The notes under the pieces were generated by a model that did no database searches, was not told the DNA's origin, and saw only the letters and a list, made by a program, of their open reading frames with translations. A stretch of 64,000 nt of DNA. Source: Pseudomonas sp. B21-023 (lineage in GTDB: Bacteria > Pseudomonadota > Gammaproteobacteria > Pseudomonadales > Pseudomonadaceae). The stretch lies in NCBI RefSeq assembly GCF_024749165.1, contig NZ_CP087190.1, positions 5,801,501-5,865,500 on the forward strand, given 5' to 3'. Made by a program: the position numbers and the translations under genes. Positions 41,616 to 49,031 of the stretch are shown in pieces; position 1 is the first letter of the stretch; every line of letters begins with the position of its first letter.

Positions 41616-42916
41616 GCCAGCATGCCCTGATAGATGGCCGGTTCGGCCTCTCGCAACAGCTGGATGCTGTCCTGAATCGAAGAGCGGTCCTTGTCCAGGA
41701 TGAATACATGCCCTGGAGAGTTCTCCAGCGAATTCGTCTCGCTGAGCACGCCCTCATGCTGGATCTTGATGCTGTGCAACCCAGGGATGTGCTTCCACAC
41801 CGAAATATCTGGGCGCTGCCTGATGGTTCCGCTGGCACGGGCAATGAGGAAGACACAGCTGGAGTGGAAGTACAGTTTCTTCCTGGGTTGGGCCCGGTAC
41901 TCCAGGAAGCCTTGTGGATTGATCAGCGACTCCACCCAGAGATTGAGCTGGTTGTGCCCCAGGGCCCGGGTATAGGCCGACAGGTCGATCCCCCCTGGCA
42001 TCCGGGCGGCAGTCTCGAGCAAAACCGGCTCGTCGTTGACGATCATCAGTTCGCTGTGCCCGACCCCTTGCTGGATACCCAAGGCATCCAGCACCGAGAA
42101 GACATACTCGGACAACCGGCGGTACACGTCCTGATTGTCGACCGGGCACATCAGTTGGTTGTAGTCATGCACGGGCGCGGCACCGATGCGGGTGCGGTAC
42201 ACGCGAATGATCTCACTGACGAAATGCTGGCCGTCCACGCTGACCGTGTTGACGCAGTATTCGATATCGACGTCCCTACCCTTGTCCGACTTCAGTTCGG
42301 AGAAGAAGTCGGAGTTGTCCAGATACTGCTGCACCAAAACCTGTTCGTTTTGCGCCAGGAAAATGTTGCGACTGGACTTGATGGTCGCGAAGGCGTGAGC
42401 CACCTCGGCAGAATCGGTACAGATGTGGATGTTGTCGGAACCCGCACTGTTGATGGGTTTCAATACAACGGGGAAGAGATCCTGCTGTTCGATCCATGCC
42501 TGGATCTCGGCCAACTCCGCCGAACGGAAATGCTTGATGGAACGCACCCCCGCCCCCTTGAGGGCTTCGTGCATTTCATACTTGTTTCTCCAGCGAATCG
42601 CGTGCGCGGGATCGTTGTGCCGCGCGACATTGAAATGCGACGCCAGATGAGCCGCCAGCTCGACGCCGAACTCGCACCCTGCGAGGACGAACTGCACCTT
42701 GTACTGGCTCAGCGCTTCATCGAGCGTGGCGTCGGTCTGGTAATGCAGATCGGCGATGAAGTCCGTTGCCCGGAACCACGACTCGTAGAACGCGTTGACG
42801 TTGTCGGTCGAACGCACATGAATGCACTCGTAGCCGCGTGAAATGAATGCCGGGGCGATCAGGCTGCCGATGGAATAGGCATCCACCACCAGCACTACGT
42901 TCTTCTTGTAGATCAT
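41612..42916 (-). CDS. ATP-grasp ligase, probable amino-acid/dipeptide ligase
   Basis: A 434-residue ATP-grasp protein. N-terminal pre-ATP-grasp fold (NVVLVVDAYSIGSLIAPAFI), ATP-binding strand VVLKPINSAGSDNIHICTDS (Lys near 152), VQQYLDNSDF, DVDIEYCVNTVSVDGQ, and the metal site ETAARMPGGIDLS (about 295-307). Such stand-alone ligases join amino acids by carboxylate phosphorylation (BacD, DdaF-type). It probably couples the unusual amino acid made by the neighbours to another. Overlaps both neighbours by 4 bp, so expression is coupled. Confidence 0.85.
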   Translation of the reverse strand: MIYKKNVVLVVDAYSIGSLIAPAFISRGYECIHVRSTDNVNAFYESWFRATDFIADLHYQTDATLDEALSQYKVQFVLAGCEFGVELAAHLASHFNVARHNDPAHAIRWRNKYEMHEALKGAGVRSIKHFRSAELAEIQAWIEQQDLFPVVLKPINSAGSDNIHICTDSAEVAHAFATIKSSRNIFLAQNEQVLVQQYLDNSDFFSELKSDKGRDVDIEYCVNTVSVDGQHFVSEIIRVYRTRIGAAPVHDYNQLMCPVDNQDVYRRLSEYVFSVLDALGIQQGVGHSELMIVNDEPVLLETAARMPGGIDLSAYTRALGHNQLNLWVESLINPQGFLEYRAQPRKKLYFHSSCVFLIARASGTIRQRPDISVWKHIPGLHSIKIQHEGVLSETNSLENSPGHVFILDKDRSSIQDSIQLLREAEPAIYQGMLA

Positions 42917-43974
42917 TTCACGGCCTCCTTGGCATGGGCGAGTTCACCTACCTGGGTCTTGATCAACTCTGCGGCCTTGATGATCTGTGCCCGATCGATA
43001 TTGATGTGGGGAACCAGGCGGATTTCCTTGTCGTTGTAGGGGAGTGCCCCCACGCCACGATCCTTGAGCAGCTCGGCAAACCGCATCGGCGTGACCCCAA
43101 GGCGGGAAATGTCGAGGGTGACCATGTTGGTCCCTTTGTAACCCGAGCGCGCTTCTTCAACTTCGGCGAACTGGGCATGCAACAGCGCCGCGTGCTCGTG
43201 GTCCTCGGCCAGGCGCTCGATGTTGTTGCGCATGGCATAAAGGCCTGCCGCAGCCATCATTCCACTCTGGTGTTGGTCGCCGCCGAACCACTTGCGGTAC
43301 TTCTTGGCTTGCTGGATAAGCTCACGCGACCCCATCATGATCGATCCGACTGGAGCACCGAGGCCTTTGGAAAGGCACATGGACAGCAGGTCGGCATTGT
43401 CGGTGTACGACGTCACATCGATACCGGTGGCAATTGACGCATGCAGGATGCGCGCGCCATCCAGGTAGCGGTACGCGCCGATACGCTGGGCATAGGCAAA
43501 CACCTGGTTCATCTGCTCGAGCGGAAAGATGCCGCCGCCTTTGCAACCCAGGGTGTTTTCCACCACCACGACACGAGGCGTCGCATAGTTCTGGCTCCAA
43601 CGGCATTTGGAGGCATGGAGTCGCTCCAGGTCCGCTACATCGAACAAGCCATCGTCATGCTGGGTCAGGGAAAAGTTCACCCCGGAGAAGGCCGAAGTCG
43701 AAGCGGATTCATAGAAGTTGATGTGATAGGACGCATCCAGGAAGATCTCGTCGCCCGGCCGCGTCATGGCCTTGATCGCCAATTGATTGCTCAACGTGCC
43801 ACCGGTGGTAAACAGCGCGGCTTCCTTCTGGAAGTAGTCCGCACAATATCTTTCCAGCGCGCTGACACTGGGGTCTTCACCAAAGCAATCATCACCGACC
43901 TCGGCCTCGTAGATTGCCTTGCGCATACCCTCTGTGGGCTTTGTTACAGTATCGCTTCTGAGGTCAATGAACAT
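42913..43974 (-). CDS. Threonine-aldolase-fold PLP lyase
   Basis: A 353-residue beta-eliminating-lyase/threonine-aldolase family protein (fold type I). DLRSDTVTKPTEGMRKAIYE and VGDDCFGEDPSVSALERY are the classic start, YHINFYES carries the PLP-stacking His, and LSKGLGAPVGSIM the PLP lysine. Known members cleave or form beta-hydroxy-alpha-amino acids from glycine and aldehydes. Here a forward aldol (glycine plus aldehyde) or a beta-elimination is plausible. GGGAG lies 7 bp before the ATG. First gene of the coupled block. Confidence 0.87.
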   Translation of the reverse strand: MFIDLRSDTVTKPTEGMRKAIYEAEVGDDCFGEDPSVSALERYCADYFQKEAALFTTGGTLSNQLAIKAMTRPGDEIFLDASYHINFYESASTSAFSGVNFSLTQHDDGLFDVADLERLHASKCRWSQNYATPRVVVVENTLGCKGGGIFPLEQMNQVFAYAQRIGAYRYLDGARILHASIATGIDVTSYTDNADLLSMCLSKGLGAPVGSIMMGSRELIQQAKKYRKWFGGDQHQSGMMAAAGLYAMRNNIERLAEDHEHAALLHAQFAEVEEARSGYKGTNMVTLDISRLGVTPMRFAELLKDRGVGALPYNDKEIRLVPHINIDRAQIIKAAELIKTQVGELAHAKEAVK

Positions 43975-43998
43975 GTCTACTCCCTGATATTGTCATGT

Positions 43999-44038
43999 AA
44001 AAGGCATGCCTTTTAGTTCACACGGAGCACCGTGTGAA
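43999..44038. promoter_or_regulatory. Tandem palindromes upstream of the lyase gene
   Basis: AAAAGGCATGCCTTTT (43999-44014) is a perfect 16-bp palindrome, and TTCACACGG-AGCA-CCGTGTGAA (44017-44038) has 9-bp arms. Both lie 24-64 bp before the lyase start. They could be operators of a cluster regulator encoded elsewhere, or attenuator-like hairpins. No regulator gene is inside the cluster. Confidence 0.6.
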
Positions 44039-44148
44039 ACTTTCACATTTATTGTCAAAACATTGCCGCTCAAGCGCGAAGCAACGAAGGGGAACCAACG
44101 TTAGCTGAAACTTAGGCAGGTCAACGGATATATAAACCGCTGGGCAGT

Positions 44149-45111
44149 TTAGTAATCGGCGCCAAATACAACGCGGGAAGGGTCGCTAAAATCGGCCAGC
44201 GCCCCCAGGATCTCGATTGGCGACTCCGCCAGGCGGTGCAAGAAGTGCAGGTACCAACTACCGCCGTACACCGCATAGATACGGCAAGGCACTCCGGTCT
44301 CCCTGGCCCGGCGTAGCACTGCCGGTTGCACACCATGCAGCATCTCCAGTTCCAGGTTCGCGGCATGCCGTGGCTCAGCCAGAATCCGCGGAATCAGCGC
44401 CGGATCCTGAGTGGCGCAACTGACGGGCACGCCCGCGTCCAGCACCCTGCGCAGCAGGTGCAGGTAGCGTTCATCCAGCGCGTCGCCACGTGGCAGTGCC
44501 ACTTCCAATGGTTCGTTATAAACGCCCTTGACCAACCTGATCTTGCGCCCGTAACCAAAGACCTTCGGCAGGTCGTCGAGGGTGCGGTGCAAGTAGGCCT
44601 GCAGGGTCACGCCAACGTTTGCGTGGGCAGGCGCCAATTCGCCATACACCTCAAGGATGCTGTCCACCGCCGAGGCGTGTTCCATGCTGATCATGACCGG
44701 CAGATCATGTTCCGCCGCAGCGGCAATGATGGTGGAGGCATTCTTGTAGGCCATCTCCTGGGAGACCGCCAGGCCAACGGCACTGAGGTCGAAGCTCAGT
44801 TGGGGCTTGAGCCCCGCTTCGGCAAATGGCTGGATCGATGCAAGGTATTCATCGACGAAACGCTGTACCACCGCCGGGTCGGCATTCTCCTCGCCCACGT
44901 ACTCGACGCTCAGCGCATAGCCCTTGCCGTTGAGCAGTTGCAATTTGGGCAGCAGGGCTTCCCGGTTCGCCGCAAGAAAATAGCGTTGCGCGGCAGGCTC
45001 GAACAACTTGAAGAACAAGGCGTCCTCACTGAACGCCTCCCTGCACGCTTTGTTCATGGCCAGTTTCTTCAGGGCGGCGGCAGCCAGGGTAGACGTTTCC
45101 TGGGAAACCAT
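44149..45111 (-). CDS. Proline-dehydrogenase-like FAD enzyme
   Basis: A 320-residue (beta/alpha)8 protein of the proline dehydrogenase family (PRODH domain), close to the stand-alone PutB/PRODH length. Landmarks: LSVEYVGEENADPAVVQRFV, LSFDLSAVGLAVSQEMAYKN, VGVTLQAYLHRTLDDLP, KIRLVKGVYNEPLEVALPRG (the K-G-A/V-Y-x-E motif) and VPCRIYAVYGGSWYLHFLHR near the end. Would oxidise proline or an analogue to a pyrroline. The start at 45111 is preceded by GGAGAGAG. First gene of the cluster, 174 bp upstream of the lyase, perhaps with its own promoter. Confidence 0.85.
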   Translation of the reverse strand: MVSQETSTLAAAALKKLAMNKACREAFSEDALFFKLFEPAAQRYFLAANREALLPKLQLLNGKGYALSVEYVGEENADPAVVQRFVDEYLASIQPFAEAGLKPQLSFDLSAVGLAVSQEMAYKNASTIIAAAAEHDLPVMISMEHASAVDSILEVYGELAPAHANVGVTLQAYLHRTLDDLPKVFGYGRKIRLVKGVYNEPLEVALPRGDALDERYLHLLRRVLDAGVPVSCATQDPALIPRILAEPRHAANLELEMLHGVQPAVLRRARETGVPCRIYAVYGGSWYLHFLHRLAESPIEILGALADFSDPSRVVFGADY

Positions 45112-45882
45112 CAGTCTCTCTCCTTGAGCAGGGCAACGGCGTACGTCTCTTGTACGGCCACTCGACAATAGGCAACAACAGCTGAATCGATCAGCTGCAA
45201 AATCCTAAGCAGGCACTGTTTACATTGTCCAGCATCGACGCCGGGTGCAGTCGCCAGGTAGACCGTACAAACAGATGTTTACCGTTTTGCTACGGCGCAC
45301 TGACCGACTATCAAATAACGACGTCACCCTGTGGCCAACTGAATGTGGATAAGCGCGAGCGTTCTGGAAAAGGCCATCACATCGCCATCTACTAAAAATA
45401 AATAAAAAACTCAACAGATCAGTTAGTTGAACAAACACTTGCGTGTGGTAGCAGCGCTACTACTTCGTTCGGCAGGGGGCACCACAACGATAAATTTATC
45501 GAATGGAGGGTCGTTTTATAAGGGGTATTGATAACACCCAGTTGATGAGGGTGATGGATAACCATTCAAATGAGGGGTAGTTAACTGCTGGGTTTTGTCC
45601 AGAACGCCTTGTATTTTATCGCGAGTAGCGATAAGACATCAAAGCAAAAAAGACCACTTAGAAAAACTGAATCCAGTGTTATCAGGTTAATCGAGCTGTT
45701 TGGTCCAATTGTAAAGGCCATGACGCAGCGCTTTTTGCTTCAGGTCACAAGGATTCTATTCAATAAAAAGCCCCTGCACATTAACGTCGCAGGGGCTGAG
45801 CAGCGTTGAACAGAGCATTTAACCTGTCGCACAAGGGTTCAGCGTTTCGCGCTCTGCAGTCTCTCCCAGGGTAAACGGGGCG
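45112..45882. other. Gene-poor AT-rich stretch between cluster and autotransporters
   Basis: About 770 bp with no convincing gene. A 66-codon open frame at 45609-45809 has no good ribosome site and looks spurious. Visible are the inverted repeats CGTAC-N7-GTACG (45150-45166 region) and AGCTGA-ATCGA-TCAGCT (45180-45196) upstream of the PRODH gene, one perfect DnaA-box-like 9-mer (45344-45352) and the autotransporter terminator. Base composition is clearly more AT-rich than the flanks. Confidence 0.6.
45762..45797 (-). terminator. Rho-independent terminator of autotransporter 1
   Basis: Minus strand: AGCCCCTGC, 11-nt loop, GCAGGGGCT, then TTTTTATTG. It lies 86 bp downstream of the autotransporter stop codon. 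Confidence 0.88.
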
Positions 45883-48800
45883 TCAGAACGCCCAATCCAG
45901 GGTCAGGCCGACCCCGTGGCTCTTGTCGCGACTACCCAGCAGTCCGTTGTAGTCCAGGTTGACCCGGGCCTCGCGGCTCAGGGCAATCCCCACCCGTGCA
46001 CCGACCACCGCCGCATCACGGTCCAGTGACAGCGCCTGAACCTTGTAGGTATCGCCCTGGCCCGCGAACGCCAGGTGCTGGTCGGCCCCGGTGGAGCTCA
46101 GGTTGTGCTGCCAGCCCAGAGTGGCAGCAAGCTCAACCGCCTGGCCGCTGGACAACTGCAATTGCTTGCCGGCCCGCATGCCCAAGGTCGAGAGCCAGGC
46201 ATCGCGGTTATCCTGCCCACCCTTCAGCGCGGCAGCGCCGCCATGCTCCCTGAAGCTGTCGCTGGCGATATGCACGTAGGCCAGATTGGCGAACGGCTCC
46301 AGCGCCACGCTCGGCAGTTCGACCTTCCAGGCCGCCTCGCCGAACACCTGGGTGCTCTGGGCATCACGCTTGCTCTTCTGGCGATCGCTGACCTCGTTGT
46401 ACTGCAGTTCGCGCTTGGTCTCGATACGGTGCCAGCTGTGGCTGGCGCCCACGCTCAGGTGCAGTTGCTCCAGTTCCTTGCCGGCATAGGCACCCAGGTG
46501 ATAGCTGTCAACGCTGGCCGAGGAATGACGGCCATCACCCATGCTCAGCGAGCTGTCGCTGTAGCCGGTGAAGACGCCGACACGGGTGTCCTCGCTCATC
46601 TGCCCGTCGATCCCCAGCAGCATGCCGCCAATCGAACTGCTATAGCGCGCATGTCCGGAATCACCGTCGGCCTTGCCCCAGGCGCCCAGGGCCTTGACCC
46701 ACAGGCCGTTGTCCTGGCCTTCCACACCCTGTAGCCGGGTACGCTCGCCCACGGCGTCGCGCAACTGGCGGCTGTCGTTGAGCAACAGGTTACCCACCGC
46801 CGGGTGGATTTCCCCGGACAGTTGATCGAAAGCCTGCTGGGCACTGCCGGCATCGCCCGACAACAGCAGGCTCTCGTAGACCGGGTTGCCCGCGCCGAGC
46901 CGATCGGCCGCCGCGGCCACCGAACGCTGGTTGGCGGTCAGGCCGACACTGGCGAACGACGTGGCATTACGCTCTACCGCCAGCCGCACCCCAGTGCCGG
47001 TATACGCCAAGCCCCCACCGAGGAACAACGCGTTGGACTGCACCTGGGCGAAACTGCCTTGCACGCCGCCTGCGGCATCGAGGATGTCGAACTGCCGCCC
47101 CACCAGGCTGGTGGCCTGCTGGGACTGCAGCGAAACGCCAGGGTTCTGCAGGTCCAGGGCCAGGTTCGCGCCACCCACAGCTATCTGGCCATCGCTGGCC
47201 AGGCGGTCGCTGCCGGTGCTGTCCACCTCCACCGCATAGGTCGAGCCCGGCTGGAAGGTCACGTCGGAAGCCACGCGCAAGGTGCCGATGGAGTTACCGG
47301 GCGCCACCACGCCGCCGCGGTTGACCACCAGCGCACCGATCCTGCCATTGCCGCCCAGCACGCCGCCGTCGTTGACCGTCACGGTCGACTGCAGCGAACC
47401 ATTGACCGCCAGCCGTCCCTGGTTGACCAGCGTCGGCCCGGCGTAGGTGTTGTTACCGCTGAGCACCAGGGTGCCGATGCCCTGCTTGGTCAGGCCGCCA
47501 TGCCCGGAGATGTCGTTGCTCCACAGGTCCAGCACGCAACTCAGGTCGGTGCAGCGCCTTTCAGTAGGCCTGCCGGCATCCACCAGGGCGCCAACACCCG
47601 GCAAGTCAGCGACGAACTGGGTTGGGCCGTAGCCGCCAGCGATACGCAACTCCTCGGGAATGTCCTGCTCGGTAACCAGCATGCCGGGGCCGCGGATCCC
47701 CTTGTCCAGGTTGATCATGCCCCAGCCATACAAGGAATCGATACCGGGCGCGCCCATGTCGGTTGCGGTGGTGCGCAGCACGCTGGCGATCTGCGCGCCG
47801 CTCATATAGGGGAAACGCTCCATCAGTACCGCCGCTGCGCCAGCAGCATGGGGCGCGGCCATGGAGGTACCGTTCTTGTTGGCGTAACCCTGGGTCAGGT
47901 CCTCCAGGCTAGTACCGCCAATCACCGCGCTGTAGATCCGGGTGCCGGGGGCCGATACGCAGAAGCTTGCGGTATAGCCGCAGCGCGAAGAGAACGTGCT
48001 GATCACGTATGGGTTGGCGCTGCTGGTGTCGGGGTTCTGCTGCAACGCCGCCACGGTCATCCAGTTGGGAGCGATCTCCGGTACGAAATAGCCCAACCCG
48101 GCAATCGCATCGGGATTGTTCAGGTTGTAGTCGTTGCCGGCGGCGAAGATGGTCAGCACCCCGCTACGGGCGGCGGCGATGGCGCCGTCATAGGCGCCGC
48201 CAGGCAAGGTGCCCAGCAGCGGCTGGATCTGCGCGAACTGCGCCCGGGCATCATCCACCGTGAAATGCGGGAAGTCCGGATTACGCCCGCCCTTGGCGAA
48301 GCGATCGGTGATGCCGATGCCCCAGCTGTTGTTGATGATCCGCGCGCCGCTGGCCACCAGGCTGTCCCAGCCGGCCTTGTACACCGCGCCATCGTTGCCC
48401 AGGACAATGCCATCCTCGGGGCCGGGGTCGCCGTTGTCGGCGCTGATGATCTGCGCATTGAAGGCCACGCCATGCATCTCCACGCCATCACGGTTGCCGG
48501 CGGCGATCCCGCCGACGTGGGTGCCATGGGAGCCGAGCTTGCCATCCGAACCTACCGACGGGCTGCCGTCGTAGCGGAAGGCATCACCGGCCTTTACCGG
48601 GATGTAGGGGTCGGTGTACTGGCGGATGCCGCTGGTGACCAGGGTCACGATCTTGTCCTTGCCGGCGAACTCGGGGTGCGGGGCATACACCGGCTGGTCG
48701 AAGATTCCCAGCTTCACCCCCTTGCCGCTGTAGCCGGCGGCATAGGCGCTGTCGGCATGGATCGCCCCCAGCCCCCAGTCGGCCTTGAATTCGCTGCTGC

Positions 48801-48954
48801 GCCAGCTGCTGGCGTCGCCCAGCCGGCCACTCTCCACATAGGGCGCGGCCTGTGCCGTGCCCATCAACGCCGCCCAGCCCACCAATACCCGCCCCAGTGG
48901 TGCCAGGGCCCAGCCCTGCCCAAGTGCGCTGTCATCCTGTCTGACTCGCTTCAC
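45883..48954 (-). CDS. Subtilisin-like autotransporter protease 1
   Basis: About 1023 residues. Signal peptide (about 1-36, ending TAQA), S8 peptidase domain with catalytic Asp86 (KLGIFDQ), His143 (GSHGTHVGG) and Ser364 (NGTSMAAPHA), a PATR-type passenger repeat (GTLVLSGNNTYAGPTLVNQG, VVAPGNSIGTL), and a C-terminal autotransporter beta-barrel (about 750-1023) ending in LDWAF. The active site is complete. The start is chosen as GTG 48954, because AAGGAAGG lies 5 bp upstream and the signal peptide follows; the frame is open to 49044. Secreted by type V; likely surface or released protease. Paralogue of the next gene. Confidence 0.88.
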   Translation of the reverse strand: MKRVRQDDSALGQGWALAPLGRVLVGWAALMGTAQAAPYVESGRLGDASSWRSSEFKADWGLGAIHADSAYAAGYSGKGVKLGIFDQPVYAPHPEFAGKDKIVTLVTSGIRQYTDPYIPVKAGDAFRYDGSPSVGSDGKLGSHGTHVGGIAAGNRDGVEMHGVAFNAQIISADNGDPGPEDGIVLGNDGAVYKAGWDSLVASGARIINNSWGIGITDRFAKGGRNPDFPHFTVDDARAQFAQIQPLLGTLPGGAYDGAIAAARSGVLTIFAAGNDYNLNNPDAIAGLGYFVPEIAPNWMTVAALQQNPDTSSANPYVISTFSSRCGYTASFCVSAPGTRIYSAVIGGTSLEDLTQGYANKNGTSMAAPHAAGAAAVLMERFPYMSGAQIASVLRTTATDMGAPGIDSLYGWGMINLDKGIRGPGMLVTEQDIPEELRIAGGYGPTQFVADLPGVGALVDAGRPTERRCTDLSCVLDLWSNDISGHGGLTKQGIGTLVLSGNNTYAGPTLVNQGRLAVNGSLQSTVTVNDGGVLGGNGRIGALVVNRGGVVAPGNSIGTLRVASDVTFQPGSTYAVEVDSTGSDRLASDGQIAVGGANLALDLQNPGVSLQSQQATSLVGRQFDILDAAGGVQGSFAQVQSNALFLGGGLAYTGTGVRLAVERNATSFASVGLTANQRSVAAAADRLGAGNPVYESLLLSGDAGSAQQAFDQLSGEIHPAVGNLLLNDSRQLRDAVGERTRLQGVEGQDNGLWVKALGAWGKADGDSGHARYSSSIGGMLLGIDGQMSEDTRVGVFTGYSDSSLSMGDGRHSSASVDSYHLGAYAGKELEQLHLSVGASHSWHRIETKRELQYNEVSDRQKSKRDAQSTQVFGEAAWKVELPSVALEPFANLAYVHIASDSFREHGGAAALKGGQDNRDAWLSTLGMRAGKQLQLSSGQAVELAATLGWQHNLSSTGADQHLAFAGQGDTYKVQALSLDRDAAVVGARVGIALSREARVNLDYNGLLGSRDKSHGVGLTLDWAF

Positions 48955-49031
48955 TACGACCTTCCTTAGTTGTATGGATTGAATACCGCGTTGGTCGAAC
49001 TCCGTATTGCAACAACTGGCGCCACGACGCC

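Noticed and set aside
45609..45809. 66-codon open frame in the AT-rich gap
   Set aside because: No ribosome site, unremarkable composition, and it runs into the autotransporter terminator; judged spurious.
46804..48969. 721-codon plus-strand frame opposite autotransporter 1
   Set aside because: Shadow frame of a GC-rich gene with clear protease and barrel motifs on the other strand.
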